A DNA stretch of 20,910 bases, from contig DASYYE010000243.1 of NCBI GenBank assembly GCA_035946955.1, positions 1 to 20,910 of the forward strand, read 5' to 3'. The notes below the pieces were generated by a model. That model had not been told where the DNA came from, ran no database searches, and saw only the letters and a list, made by a program, of their open reading frames with translations. This document shows positions 7,104-14,415 of the stretch, piece by piece (position 1 is the first letter of the stretch; each line of letters opens with the position of its first letter). Made by a program: the position numbers and the translations under genes. This DNA is from DASYYE01 sp035946955. Its GTDB lineage: Bacteria; Actinomycetota; Actinomycetes; Streptosporangiales; Streptosporangiaceae.

Positions 7104-8216
7104 ATGCAGAGCCAGCGCACCACGCTCGCCTGCTGCGGGCGCCATGAGGGCGCCGACGTCGCCCGGCACGTCTCCAGCAGGCAGTGCTACATGTCGGCCG
7201 TTTTCCCGCAGCCACGCACCGTCACGCCGACCTCCGAGTCGGCCAATGGGCACCAAGGCGGCGCTCCTGGCACCGGGCTGAACGGAGGCACCGGGCTGAA
7301 CGGAAAGGCACCCGGGAAGACGCCAGACGGCGTGGCTGCCTGCCGGTCGCCGCTGCCACGAGTCGCGGGTGGAACCGTCCTGGATGTCAGCCCCCAGGTG
7401 CTCGTGCTCGACTGCGACGAGGGTGAGCGGCGCCTCGCCCTGGACGCGGGCACCGTCGTCTGGCGGGGCGGCAGCGTGGCCGCGACCGAACTGCAGGGCG
7501 GAGAGCACGTAGTGGCACGCCTCCTGCCGGGCCACCGTGACGCGGCGGACAAGGTCTGGGCGCGGATCGGCCGGGTCACCGGGACAGTCATCGACTATGC
7601 GCCGGACCACCTCCTCGTGGACGTGGGCAAGACGAGGGCGCCCCAGACGATCGTCATCTCTTCTCACGCGGCCACCCGGATCCAGGTGAGGTTCCCCGCC
7701 CTCGGGCCAGGCAGCGTGATCGACGTGATCGGCCTGCGCCGTGGCGAGGTGCTGGAGGCCGTCGTCCCTGCGACGTCGCAGGCCGCCTCGCTGGCCCGGC
7801 CGGTCATCGGTAGGTCCGCCAGTGTGGACGCCCGCTCAGGCGGGATCAGCGGGGCCGCGACCTGGCACGAGCCGGTCGGCCCGGACGAGCCCGCCGAAGG
7901 GGTCGCCTACCCCGCCGTTGACCCCGTTGATGGCTGCGCGGAGCAGACAGCCACTGGCCCCGGGGTCGCGGCCCTGCCGTACCTGGCAGTAGGCAGCATG
8001 CTGGCTGTCCGTAACGACTGCACAGGGACGACCACTGTGCTCCCGGTGACCGGCTGCGCCCCCGTGGCTCCTCTGTTCTACGACCGGTGCCTGAGCTGCG
8101 GCCCGTCAGCGCGCGGCCGTGTCGCGGACCTCACGCTGGCGAGTTTCGTGGCGTTGGGCGGCGATCCTGAGCGCAGTTGCATCAACGCGACGATCATGAT
8201 GGGGCAACGCCGGTGA
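7104..8216 (+). CDS. Cysteine-rich protein with putative C-terminal double-psi beta-barrel
   Basis: This 370-residue protein has no clear signal peptide. The ATG at 7104 is supported by GGGAGAGG just upstream. The N-terminus carries CC and a further Cys, followed by a Gly/Thr/Asn-rich linker with a duplicated GTGLNG unit. The middle (about 90-215) is a beta-rich domain of repeated DVSPQVLVLDCDE and VIDYAPDHLLVDVG-like strands. The last 75 residues contain LAVRNDCTGTTTVLPVTGC, then CLSCG, then GRVADLTLASFVALGG and a final Cys. That order resembles RlpA-like double-psi barrels (V-N-x-x-T-G ... R-G-R-x-x-D-L-S ... A-x-x-x-L-G), with extra cysteines at about 306, 318, 329, 332 and 359. The next gene, a MauE-like membrane protein, overlaps its stop, so the two likely act together, perhaps in disulfide formation. 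Function is unknown. Confidence 0.82.
   Translation: MQSQRTTLACCGRHEGADVARHVSSRQCYMSAVFPQPRTVTPTSESANGHQGGAPGTGLNGGTGLNGKAPGKTPDGVAACRSPLPRVAGGTVLDVSPQVLVLDCDEGERRLALDAGTVVWRGGSVAATELQGGEHVVARLLPGHRDAADKVWARIGRVTGTVIDYAPDHLLVDVGKTRAPQTIVISSHAATRIQVRFPALGPGSVIDVIGLRRGEVLEAVVPATSQAASLARPVIGRSASVDARSGGISGAATWHEPVGPDEPAEGVAYPAVDPVDGCAEQTATGPGVAALPYLAVGSMLAVRNDCTGTTTVLPVTGCAPVAPLFYDRCLSCGPSARGRVADLTLASFVALGGDPERSCINATIMMGQRR
7269..7304 (+). repeat. Tandem 18-bp duplication inside the linker
   Basis: GGCACCGGGCTGAACGGA occurs twice in direct succession, adding six residues (GTGLNG) to the disordered linker of the cysteine-rich protein. The copies are identical, which suggests a recent slippage event. 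It keeps the frame. Confidence 0.85.
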
Positions 8217-9121
8217 TCAGCGCCATCAGGGAGGTGCAGGCTCCGCTGCTGGCGGTCATCCTGCTGGCGGCGTGCGCCACCAAGCTGTACCGGGTGCTGC
8301 GGGTGCGGTCCGTGTGGCAGGTGCTCGGCGCCACCGCGCTGTTCCCGCCCAAGCTGCGCCGTCCGGCCACGATGGCGTTGTGCATGACAGAGTTGTTCCT
8401 GGGCATCTCGCTGATCGTGACCGCCGGGCAGGCCGGCGTGGGCGGCTGGGCGACCGGTGTGCGCCTGGCCACTGCCTGCCTGTTCCTGGTGGGAATGTGT
8501 GCTCTGGCCGAGATGCGCGAACGGCGCCCCGACCTGGGGTGCGGCTGCTTCGGTGACTTCAGCTCCAAGCCACCGGGCATGCGCTCGATCGCCCGCGCCG
8601 GGCTGCTCACCGCCGCCACAGTGGCGAGTGTCGGTGTCCCGCCACTGGAGCTTCCCTCTCCCGGGGGTGCCGCACTGGGCTTTGGCATCGTCCTTGCCGA
8701 ACTGCTGGTGCTGGCGTTCATGTCCCCGGAGGTGGGAGAGGCGCTCCAGCGGCTGGGGTATTCGGCCCCCTGCGAACTGCGTTCGTTCCCTGCCTACCGG
8801 GCCCGGTCGTGCCTGCGGCGGAGCAGGGCGTGGCGCCGGTATTCCGCGGTCCTCGTCAGCGACTCACCCGCGGACATGTGGCGCGAGCTGTGCTGGTGGT
8901 ACGCGGTCTACCCGGCCCACGACGCAGGCCAGGACTGCGCGGTCGTGTTCGCGGTCGAGGTGAAGCCGCACCGGCCCGCCATCCGTGCCGTCATGGTGCC
9001 CAGGTCCGCGGACGAGCAGCAGGGCCTTGGCCAGCCCGCGGGGGAACTGCTCCCGGCCCCGCAGCCCGCTGAGCCCGAACCCGTGCAACTCCCGGGCCCC
9101 ATGCCGTCTGCCACTCTCTAA
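8213..9121 (+). CDS. MauE-like (DoxX-related) membrane protein with C-terminal extension
   Basis: The 302-residue protein has four predicted transmembrane segments at about 10-27, 52-75, 82-100 and 128-170, in the arrangement of MauE/DoxX proteins. CGCFG at 110-114 (DLGCGCFGDFSS) is the family's conserved motif. MauE is needed for maturation of the disulfide-rich methylamine dehydrogenase subunit, and relatives are thought to move electrons between thiols. Beyond about residue 175 comes a soluble, probably cytoplasmic extension of about 125 residues with several Cys and Trp, ending in a Pro/Glu tail; it matches nothing I recognise. GTG 8213 overlaps the previous stop (GTGA), so the two are translationally coupled. 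No methylamine dehydrogenase gene is near, so the client is likely the upstream Cys-rich protein. Confidence 0.85.
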   Translation: MISAIREVQAPLLAVILLAACATKLYRVLRVRSVWQVLGATALFPPKLRRPATMALCMTELFLGISLIVTAGQAGVGGWATGVRLATACLFLVGMCALAEMRERRPDLGCGCFGDFSSKPPGMRSIARAGLLTAATVASVGVPPLELPSPGGAALGFGIVLAELLVLAFMSPEVGEALQRLGYSAPCELRSFPAYRARSCLRRSRAWRRYSAVLVSDSPADMWRELCWWYAVYPAHDAGQDCAVVFAVEVKPHRPAIRAVMVPRSADEQQGLGQPAGELLPAPQPAEPEPVQLPGPMPSATL

Positions 9122-9128
9122 AGCCGCA

Positions 9129-9142
9129 TAGCACAAGTGCTA
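9129..9142. terminator. Short palindrome TAGCACAAGTGCTA between convergent genes
   Basis: Six-base arms around a 2-base centre lie 8 bp after the MauE-like stop and about 30 bp before the convergent ATPase stop. The loop is too short for a good hairpin, so it may be a protein site instead of a terminator. There is no T-tract. Confidence 0.3.
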
Positions 9143-9174
9143 GAAACTCAGATATTCGGCCAGACCGGTCATGC

Positions 9175-10356
9175 TCAGGCGGGCTGGGCCCGCAGGAACC
9201 TGCCGAAGTGAGGGACGGTGAAGGCGATCAGGCCGCGCTCGGAGCTGTAGATCAGCCCCTTCTTGATCAGGCCGTCCCGTGCCGGGGACAGGCTGGACGG
9301 CTTGCGGCCCAGCTCATCCGCGACCCGCGAGGTCGGCACCGGTTCGTCCCCCAGCCCTGCCATGGCCCGCATGTACTCGCGTTCTGCGGGTGTGGCGCGC
9401 TCGTACCGGCTCCCGAAAAAACCCACCGCCAGTTCGGCTTCGGCCTGTGGGGCCGCTACCGCGACATCGTCCGGCTCCACCGGGCTCGCTGCGGCAACAT
9501 CCCAGGTCACTTTGCCGTAGGCCTGCACGAAATAGGGGTAGCCGTCAGCCGCCGCGTACAGCGCGTCGAGCGCCGCTGGGGTGAAGTCTGCCCCCTCCCG
9601 CCGGGCGGGCGCCAGGATGGCGTGGTCAGCGGCACCCCGGTCCAGCCGGTCGATCGGCACGTACCGGAACAGCCGCTCCGAGTAGCTCTTGCTCGCGGAC
9701 AGCACCGAGGGCAGGTGCGGCAGGCCCGCACCCACGACGATCAGCGGCCCGCCGGTCTGGGACAGCTCGTGTGTGGCGGCGCACAGCGCGGACACGTCCG
9801 GGGCGGGGACATCCTGCATCTCATCGATGAACAGCGCGACCCCCACGCCGAGGTCGGCCGCGACCGAGGCGGCATCGGCCAGCAGTTCGGTGAGGTCGAT
9901 CTCCAGGTCGCCGGAGTCGGCACGGCCGCGCGCGGCTGGGACGTCGATGCCGAGGTGTGGTGTGAAGGTGCCTTTGGGCGCCTTGGCATCGCGGGAGGCG
10001 AATGCCTTCAGGACTCCGAGGAACTGCTCGACGCGGTCCGGGGCGCGGTGGCGGGGCGCGAGTTCCCGCACTGCCATGTGCAGGGCGCCCGCGACGGGAC
10101 GGCGGATCGACTGGTCGGGCCGGGCTTCGATCTTCCCGGTGCCCCACAGCCGCTGGAGTGCCATGGACCGGAACGAGTTGAGCAGCACGGTCTTCCCTAC
10201 GCCCCGCAAACCCGTCAGCACCATGCTGCGTTCGGGGCGGCCACGGGCGATCCGTTCCAGCACCACCTCGAACTGGCCCAGTTCGCGGTCGCGCCCGGCG
10301 AGTTCGGGTGGGCGCTGCCCAGCACCGGGGGCGTAGGGGTTCCTGACGGGGTCCAT
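9175..10356 (-). CDS. AAA-family ATPase with C-terminal winged helix
   Basis: The 393-residue protein has Walker A GLRGVGKT at 49-56, Walker B VALFIDEMQD at 173-182 and a sensor-like VGAGLP at 208-213. A lid region follows, with a winged-helix-like C-terminus at about 325-388 (EREYMRAMAGLGDEPVPTSRVADELGRKPSSLSPARDGLIKKGLIY). The opening MDPVRNPYAPGAGQRPPELAGRD is characteristic of a widespread actinobacterial family of STAND/Orc1-Cdc6-like ATPases. Such proteins are cytoplasmic and probably bind DNA or act as switches, but the role of this family is not established. The ATG at 10356 has only a weak ribosome site (TAGG 2 nt before). It stands alone, convergent with the MauE-like gene. Confidence 0.9.
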   Translation of the reverse strand: MDPVRNPYAPGAGQRPPELAGRDRELGQFEVVLERIARGRPERSMVLTGLRGVGKTVLLNSFRSMALQRLWGTGKIEARPDQSIRRPVAGALHMAVRELAPRHRAPDRVEQFLGVLKAFASRDAKAPKGTFTPHLGIDVPAARGRADSGDLEIDLTELLADAASVAADLGVGVALFIDEMQDVPAPDVSALCAATHELSQTGGPLIVVGAGLPHLPSVLSASKSYSERLFRYVPIDRLDRGAADHAILAPARREGADFTPAALDALYAAADGYPYFVQAYGKVTWDVAAASPVEPDDVAVAAPQAEAELAVGFFGSRYERATPAEREYMRAMAGLGDEPVPTSRVADELGRKPSSLSPARDGLIKKGLIYSSERGLIAFTVPHFGRFLRAQPA

Positions 10357-10398
10357 GGCCTAGCAGCCTATTTCCCGGTCTAGCGACTTCCTTAGATT

Positions 10399-10411
10399 GG
10401 GTTAGAAACCC
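10399..10411. promoter_or_regulatory. Inverted repeat GGGTT-AGA-AACCC upstream of the ATPase gene
   Basis: Five-base arms around AGA lie 43 bp before the ATPase start codon, in an AT-richer pocket. This is a reasonable place for an operator or for promoter elements of that gene; nothing more can be said. Confidence 0.3.
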
Positions 10412-10429
10412 CTACGGCGTGTCGTCCCT

Positions 10430-10450
10430 GACCGGGCGGCCGGCCCGGTC
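10430..10450 (-). terminator. Hairpin downstream of the beta-propeller gene
   Basis: GACCGGGC and GCCCGGTC form an 8-bp GC-rich stem around a 5-base loop, beginning 14 bp after the TAA of the minus-strand beta-propeller gene. There is no T-run, as is usual for actinobacterial terminators. Confidence 0.55.
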
Positions 10451-10463
10451 CCTGGCGCGCCTC

Positions 10464-11594
10464 TTAGTGGAGCAGCCGGAACGTGTTGACCGCGTCGTCC
10501 ACGTAGTAGACACCCACGTGGTGCGGGGCAAGCGCCAGACCGAACAGGGCACCGGACCCCGGTGGGTTGCCGGACTTGTCCACGAACTTCTTGGCGATCT
10601 GGTCTCCGGCGGGCGTGGTCTCCACCATGCGCCCGTCCCCGCCGTTCACGGTCAGGATGTTGCCATCGGGTTCCAGGGCCAGGCCGAGCGGGTTACTCAG
10701 GAACCCGCCCTTGGTCACGACTCTGCCGGTGCCACCGCTGCCCGACCGCTGCGTGGCGCCGGGGATGGCGGCGATGGCGCTGTCAAGGGTGTCAGCCACG
10801 TACAGTGTGCCGTTGCTGGCGACGCCGAGCCCAGTCGGCCCGATCACCAGGGCATTTGGGTCGGTGCGCTGCGGGAAGCCCGACGCGACCATCGTGGTGT
10901 TGACAAGCCGCGGTGGCTGGCTGCCGCCGACGAGCAGGAGCAGTCGCAGGACGCTGCCGTTGTCGACCACCCCTCCGTTGGCCGCGACCGTGCCGTCCAG
11001 CACGTTGCTGACGAACAGTTCAGAGACCGGGCCATGGCTGACCGCAGCCATGTCCCAGGGCCCGTTGATCCCGTTGCCGGAGAACGTCTCGCGCACGTGG
11101 CCCTGGTTGTCCAGCACGATCAGGCAGCCCGCACGCGCACTGTGCGCCATGCCGTCGGTGGTCGGCAGGCTGCCGACCACGACCCAGCCGCCGGGGAGGA
11201 TCTCCAGTGCGGTGGTGAGGCCGACGCCGCCGGGGCATGCCCCGGGCAGGCCGGACTTGTGGATCGACGCGAACACGCTCACCTTGCCGCGCGGGGACAC
11301 CTGGACGATCGTGCTGCCCGTGCCCTGGAAGTTGTGCGAATTGTTGAAGTTGCTGACGAGGATGTCGCCTTTGACGAGCGCACCCTGCGACTGGCCGACC
11401 ACGGCCACGCCATACGGGTTGACGTCACCGTCGCCGGGGACGGTCGAGGCGATGGTAGTGATCGTGTGCAGGCCGTTGATGAACGACGTTTTGCCGCTGG
11501 CCTGAGCGACTGGTGCCGCGACAGCAAAAGCTGACGTCGCCGCGACTCCCACCACTGCGGTGGCCGCTATGGCGACGCGATGGGCAATCGACAC
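10464..11594 (-). CDS. Secreted NHL-type beta-propeller protein
   Basis: The 376-residue protein begins with a signal peptide (MSIAHRVAIAATAVVGVAATSAFAVAAPVAQA, cleavage likely after AQA at about residue 32). The GTG at 11594 is chosen because GGGGAGA lies about 7 nt upstream and it opens the signal peptide directly; the frame extends to 11705 without support. The mature part consists of repeated blade-like units: VNPYGVAVVG...KGDILVSNFNN, LTTALEILPGGWVVVGSLPT, GPTGLGVASNGTLYVADTLDSAIAAI, NPLGLALEPDGNILTVNGGDGRMVE and LFGLALAPHHVGVYYVDDAVNTFRLL. These are typical of six-bladed NHL/SMP-30-like propellers. Catalytic residues of lactonases are not evident, so it may be a binding or scaffold protein. 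It has no operon partner. Confidence 0.85.
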   Translation of the reverse strand: MSIAHRVAIAATAVVGVAATSAFAVAAPVAQASGKTSFINGLHTITTIASTVPGDGDVNPYGVAVVGQSQGALVKGDILVSNFNNSHNFQGTGSTIVQVSPRGKVSVFASIHKSGLPGACPGGVGLTTALEILPGGWVVVGSLPTTDGMAHSARAGCLIVLDNQGHVRETFSGNGINGPWDMAAVSHGPVSELFVSNVLDGTVAANGGVVDNGSVLRLLLLVGGSQPPRLVNTTMVASGFPQRTDPNALVIGPTGLGVASNGTLYVADTLDSAIAAIPGATQRSGSGGTGRVVTKGGFLSNPLGLALEPDGNILTVNGGDGRMVETTPAGDQIAKKFVDKSGNPPGSGALFGLALAPHHVGVYYVDDAVNTFRLLH

Positions 11595-11790
11595 TGCTGC
11601 TCTCCCCTTTGGATAGTCGGTCCCTGGGCTGGGCATGACCGGCAAAACTCGCAAAACGCTCCCTCCCGCGAACACCGGTCTATCCCCTGTGCCCCCTACC
11701 GCCATTACTCACGGAAATCACAGCACGCAGGTTCGACCCCGAGCGAGATGTCCACTTTCGGACAATTACTTGTCGGGGCAATTAGGAGGG

Positions 11791-11805
11791 AATTTCCCCG
11801 AAATT
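11791..11805. promoter_or_regulatory. Inverted repeat AATTTC-CCC-GAAATT
   Basis: Six-base arms sit in the AT-rich 261-bp region upstream of the beta-propeller gene and downstream of ctaG. CCCCGA and TCGGGG also face each other nearby (about 11736-11777). These could be operators of the secreted-protein gene; unproven. Confidence 0.35.
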
Positions 11806-11855
11806 AGCCGGACTGGATAAATGCACCAATACCGGGAGTTCTTCAGCTGAGGTGC

Positions 11856-12875
11856 TCAGGGCTCCGGGCCAGGTGAGGCCGGGCGGGTCGCGTTGAGGCG
11901 GGCGAGATAGGCGTTGTAGGCAGCCAGGTGCTCGTCGTCGTCGATCCCGCCACGGCCCGGGCCGCTCTGCCCAGCCAGGCGGCCAGCGTCAGCGGCCTGG
12001 CTGGCGACCAGTTCTTCGAACCTGGACTTGCGGGCCGCTTCCAGCCAGCCCCGGCTCAGCGACGCCGTGGTGGTGTCCCGGCTCCACATCCACACGACGA
12101 GCATCATGAACGCGAACATGATCGCGTCGCCGCCGACCCACATGACCGCGCCAGCCCAGTGGACGTCCTCGACCGGGCTGGGTGACCCGGGAGGCCGGGC
12201 ACCCGCGACCCCGAGCGCATAAGCGCGGCCCTCGTAGCCCAGGAGCAGCCCGGTGAACGTGTCGACCGGCATGGACAGCGCCAGGATGAGCACCCGGACC
12301 GGGTAGGACAGGCGCCAGCGGATCGGCTCTTTGCCGAGGATGGCCATGAAGAACAAGTAGCCCGCGAACAGGTAGAGCACGTGCTCGGCATTGTGCAGCG
12401 CCTGGTTGGCGTGCGTGAGCTGGGCCAGGTTGGTCAGGTGGGTGCCCGCGACCGTGGCCGTGTAGAAGGCAACCGTGAACGGCGGCCAGGTGAGGAAGGT
12501 GACCACGCGTGAACGGACGGCCCGCTTGGCCCAGGAATGCAGCGGGTTCCTGCTCGCGTGCAGGAGCAGTGTCACCGGCTGCCCCGCCACCAGCATCGGC
12601 GGCGCGATCATGAGCAGCATCAGGTGCTGGACCATGTGGTCCCAGAACAGCACGTCGTCATAAGCGCCGATGCCGCTCTGGATCGCGATGACCACCACGG
12701 CCAGGCCGCCGAGGAACAGCGCCGACCGCCACCAAGGCCACGGCCGGGCAGGGTGGCGACGGCCGACCCGCCACGCCCCCCACAGGTACAGCCCGGCCGA
12801 CACGGCCACGGCGGCCGTGACCACGGGCGCGGACTCCCAGTGTGTGGCCACCGTCTGGACGGTGAATGGCGGCAT
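11856..12875 (-). CDS. ctaG: Cytochrome c oxidase assembly protein, caa3 CtaG family
   Basis: The 339-residue protein has about seven transmembrane helices and the caa3-type CtaG pattern: DDVLFWDHMVQHLMLLMIAPPMLVAGQPVTLLL (residues about 72-104) with conserved His residues in the H-M-V-Q-H motif, LHNAEHVLYLFAGYLFF, and DVHWAGAVMWVGGDAIMFAFMMLVVWMWSRD. CtaG proteins of this family assist maturation of caa3 cytochrome oxidase, probably handling copper for the CuB site, in the plasma membrane. The start is ATG at 12875 with GGAGGAGGG upstream. The C-terminus after about residue 255 is a charged soluble tail (ARKSRFEELVASQAADAGRL). No oxidase subunit genes are next to it, so it would serve oxidase genes elsewhere. 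Confidence 0.93.
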   Translation of the reverse strand: MPPFTVQTVATHWESAPVVTAAVAVSAGLYLWGAWRVGRRHPARPWPWWRSALFLGGLAVVVIAIQSGIGAYDDVLFWDHMVQHLMLLMIAPPMLVAGQPVTLLLHASRNPLHSWAKRAVRSRVVTFLTWPPFTVAFYTATVAGTHLTNLAQLTHANQALHNAEHVLYLFAGYLFFMAILGKEPIRWRLSYPVRVLILALSMPVDTFTGLLLGYEGRAYALGVAGARPPGSPSPVEDVHWAGAVMWVGGDAIMFAFMMLVVWMWSRDTTTASLSRGWLEAARKSRFEELVASQAADAGRLAGQSGPGRGGIDDDEHLAAYNAYLARLNATRPASPGPEP

Positions 12876-12960
12876 GACGTGGACCCTCCTCCGTGGCCGA
12901 GCCTACTCACCACCCTGGGTTGGAGCCGGACCGCCCGAAGGCGGGCTAATGTAGGCGGCT

Positions 12961-13049
12961 GGAGGGTTCGCCTAGTGGCCGATGGCGGTGGTCTTGAAAA
13001 CCACTAGGGGCGGCGACGTTCCTCGTGGGTTCGAATCCCACACCCTCCG
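12961..13049 (+). tRNA. tRNA-Ser (anticodon TGA), host of an integration
   Basis: The acceptor stem GGAGGGT/ACCCTCC, anticodon arm GTGGT-CTTGAAA-ACCAC with anticodon TGA, a long variable arm and T-arm GTGGG-TTCGAAT-CCCAC make a complete class II serine tRNA with discriminator G. From base 12990, in the anticodon arm, to beyond its 3' end the sequence is repeated at 15658-15728, so an element entered here and restored the tRNA's 3' part. Confidence 0.97.
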
Positions 13050-13060
13050 CTCTACCTGGG
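12990..13060 (+). repeat. Left attachment site (71-bp direct repeat in tRNA-Ser)
   Basis: These 71 bp, from the anticodon arm through the tRNA 3' end and 11 bp beyond, are identical base for base to 15658-15728. Actinomycete tyrosine integrases commonly use a tRNA 3' end as attB. The left copy belongs to the intact tRNA. Confidence 0.95.
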
Positions 13061-13117
13061 GTAACACCCGTTCCCTGGCACTGTGGCCCGGTCCGTCAAG
13101 ATCACGGGGAGCCCATC

Positions 13118-13137
13118 TGGGAGACATTTGGGAGACA
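13118..13137 (+). repeat. Left copy of a 20-bp end repeat (integrase arm-site candidate)
   Basis: TGGGAGACATTTGGGAGACA contains two GGGAGACA units 11 bp apart. It lies 57 bp inside the left att site, just after the integrase stop, and recurs exactly at 15523-15542 in the same orientation. Confidence 0.8.
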
Positions 13138-13142
13138 TCCGG

Positions 13143-13559
13143 TCACCCCTTCGTCTCCCGGAGCGCGGCGCCCGGCAGCAGCGTGACCGTCTGGTCGGCC
13201 GCGTCCTGGTGCCTCTTGCGGCGCACATGGGTGTAGGTGTCGCGGGTGATCGCCGACGTGGAGTGACCGAGGACCTCTTGCACGATCTTGACGTCGACAC
13301 CGGCATCGAACATCAGCGAGACGGCCGAGTGCCGGGCCGCGTGGAACCGGATCACCGGCAGCCCTGCGGCCTTCGCCAGCGCCTTGAACCGCCGCGAGAC
13401 CCACTCGGCGTCGACCGCGCCCATGGCCGTGTTCGCGGACTGCCGGACCTCCGGCTGCGGCCTGCTGTCGTCACGCCTGGCCCACTGCGCCAGCGCCACA
13501 CCCAGCACCCCAGCCAGATCCTCAAGACGGCCAGGGACGTCGGCCAGTGGGGCGGTCAT
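13143..13559 (-). pseudogene. Chimeric ORF: start of a small element protein fused to integrase C-terminus
   Basis: The 138-residue frame has two unlike halves. Residues from about 51 on are the catalytic C-terminus of a tyrosine recombinase: WVSRRFKALAKAAGLPVIRFHAARHSA with HxxR at His73-Arg76, LGHSTSAITRDTYTHV with His99 and nucleophile Tyr109, then the normal tail. The N-terminal arm-binding and core-binding domains and the first catalytic Arg are absent, so it cannot recombine alone. Residues 1-50 (MTAPLADVPGRLEDLAGVLGVALAQWARRDD) are unlike any integrase and recall the start of a small protein found beside GntR genes in actinomycete elements. An in-frame deletion joining two genes is the simplest explanation. 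Its ATG overlaps the TGA of the gene before (ATGA), the layout expected for that small protein. Confidence 0.8.
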
Positions 13560-13810
13560 GGCCGCACCTGGCCGTGGTCACGCTCGGCCTGCTCGACCTC
13601 GGCCCGCAGCCCCTCGGCGCTCGCCGCACGGACCACCAGCGGCGGGATGACATCGGGACGCCGCGCGTACAGCAACGGTCCCAGCGAGCCGCGCCAGCAC
13701 CGCCACTGCGGATGGTCACGCTCGATGCTGGCCAGCTCGGCGGTCACCTGCCGGGACGCCTCGGTCACTTCGTCTGGCGTCCCATGGGGGGCCATGGAAA
13801 GCTTGTCCAT
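13556..13810 (-). CDS. Small element protein A (Trp-rich, P-x-W-x-x-W-R family)
   Basis: About 84 residues, with EVTEASRQVTAELASIERDHPQWRCWRG in the first half and LYARRPDVIPPLVVRAASAEGLRAEVEQAERDHG in the second. It shares the pattern P-x-W-x-x-W-R ... A-x-R ... GLRAE with the 61-residue protein at 14408-14593, so the two are homologous. Such proteins are frequent in actinomycete integrative elements; their function is unknown. The start could be ATG 13810 or the preceding TTG 13813, which is at the better distance (8 nt) from GAGGAGG. The gene is divergent from a GntR regulator, and its stop overlaps the start of the next minus-strand frame by the ATGA arrangement, so they were probably co-translated. 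Confidence 0.7.
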   Translation of the reverse strand: MDKLSMAPHGTPDEVTEASRQVTAELASIERDHPQWRCWRGSLGPLLYARRPDVIPPLVVRAASAEGLRAEVEQAERDHGQVRP

Positions 13811-13900
13811 CAAGGATCTCGCCTCCTCGTTAGGCGGGGTTCCAGGGCCCGTCCAGGTGTTCGCGCACTTGGCGGGCCCGCTCTGTTGTATCTACGTAGC

Positions 13901-13956
13901 CCATAGCAGACCATAGGCTGATGATGGGTAACGGTGTCTGCGCAGGTCACCTATGG
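13901..13956. promoter_or_regulatory. CCATAG repeats between protein A and GntR A: operator candidate
   Basis: CCATAG at 13901-13906 and CCATAGG at 13911-13917 are direct repeats 10 bp apart. The inverse CCTATGG lies at 13950-13956, immediately before the GntR start chosen. Their position between divergent genes fits autoregulation by the GntR protein. Confidence 0.5.
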
Positions 13957-13963
13957 TGATCGC

Positions 13964-14206
13964 GTGGTCGAGAAGGTCGATCCAGACAGCCCCGTACCGC
14001 CCTACCGGCAGGTAGCGGCGTACCTCCGCGCCCAGATCGAGCGAGGGGAACTGACTCCCGGACGGCGCCTGCCGTCGATCGCTGACCTCGTGCAGACCTA
14101 CGGCATTGCCAGGACCACAGCAGCGAAGGCCCTGCGCGTCCTGATCGATGACGGCCTCGCCGAGGTCTCCCCGGGAATGGGCACCTATGTCAGGAGCACC
14201 GACTGA
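13964..14206 (+). CDS. Short GntR-family regulator A (winged helix only)
   Basis: An 80-residue protein consisting almost only of a GntR winged-helix domain: PPYRQVAAYLRAQIERGELTPGRRLPSIADLVQTYGIARTTAAKALRVLIDDGLAEVSPGMGTYV. No effector-binding domain follows, unlike FadR, HutC or YtrA members, though short ones resembling it are known in actinomycete elements. The start is uncertain: GTG 13964 puts all CCATAG repeats upstream and has GGTGA 4 nt before it; GTG 13934 would add ten residues (SAQVTYGDRV). It is divergent from small protein A and convergent with the minus-strand frame ending at 14233. It probably represses its own element's genes. Confidence 0.85.
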   Translation: MVEKVDPDSPVPPYRQVAAYLRAQIERGELTPGRRLPSIADLVQTYGIARTTAAKALRVLIDDGLAEVSPGMGTYVRSTD

Positions 14207-14232
14207 ACCGCGCAGGGCGGCCAGGGCGGCGG

Positions 14233-14415
14233 TCACCGGGGTGGCCCTGCTGGGGGCGTGCCGGGCAGGCGGCACAGCCCGTGAAGCACTTGGGCGAGCA
14301 CTGCGGGGTCACGCAGGGCTTTGACGGGGCGCCCAGGCCGGTGCCCGGTCTGCCCCGGGTCGCGGCGCTCGGGCGGCCCGTCCGTGCCCGGCCACTGGGC
14401 GCCAGGCTCAGTCAC
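14233..14415 (-). CDS. Possible small element protein coupled to protein B
   Basis: A 60-residue frame begins at GTG 14415, overlapping the end of small protein B by 8 bp, with no ribosome site of its own. It is Pro/Gly-rich but includes ALRDPAVLAQVLHGLCRL, a plausible helix with composition like other small element proteins. It resembles nothing I can name. Translational coupling to protein B is possible; it may equally be a chance frame. Confidence 0.35.
   Translation of the reverse strand: MTEPGAQWPGTDGPPERRDPGQTGHRPGRPVKALRDPAVLAQVLHGLCRLPGTPPAGPPR

Noticed and set aside
9208..10383. Plus-strand gene of 391 codons
   Set aside because: It is the exact antisense of the AAA ATPase, whose Walker motifs fix the true strand.
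13892..14275. Minus-strand gene of 127 codons
   Set aside because: It is the antisense of GntR A, has no domain and no ribosome site, and the GntR domain on plus is unmistakable.
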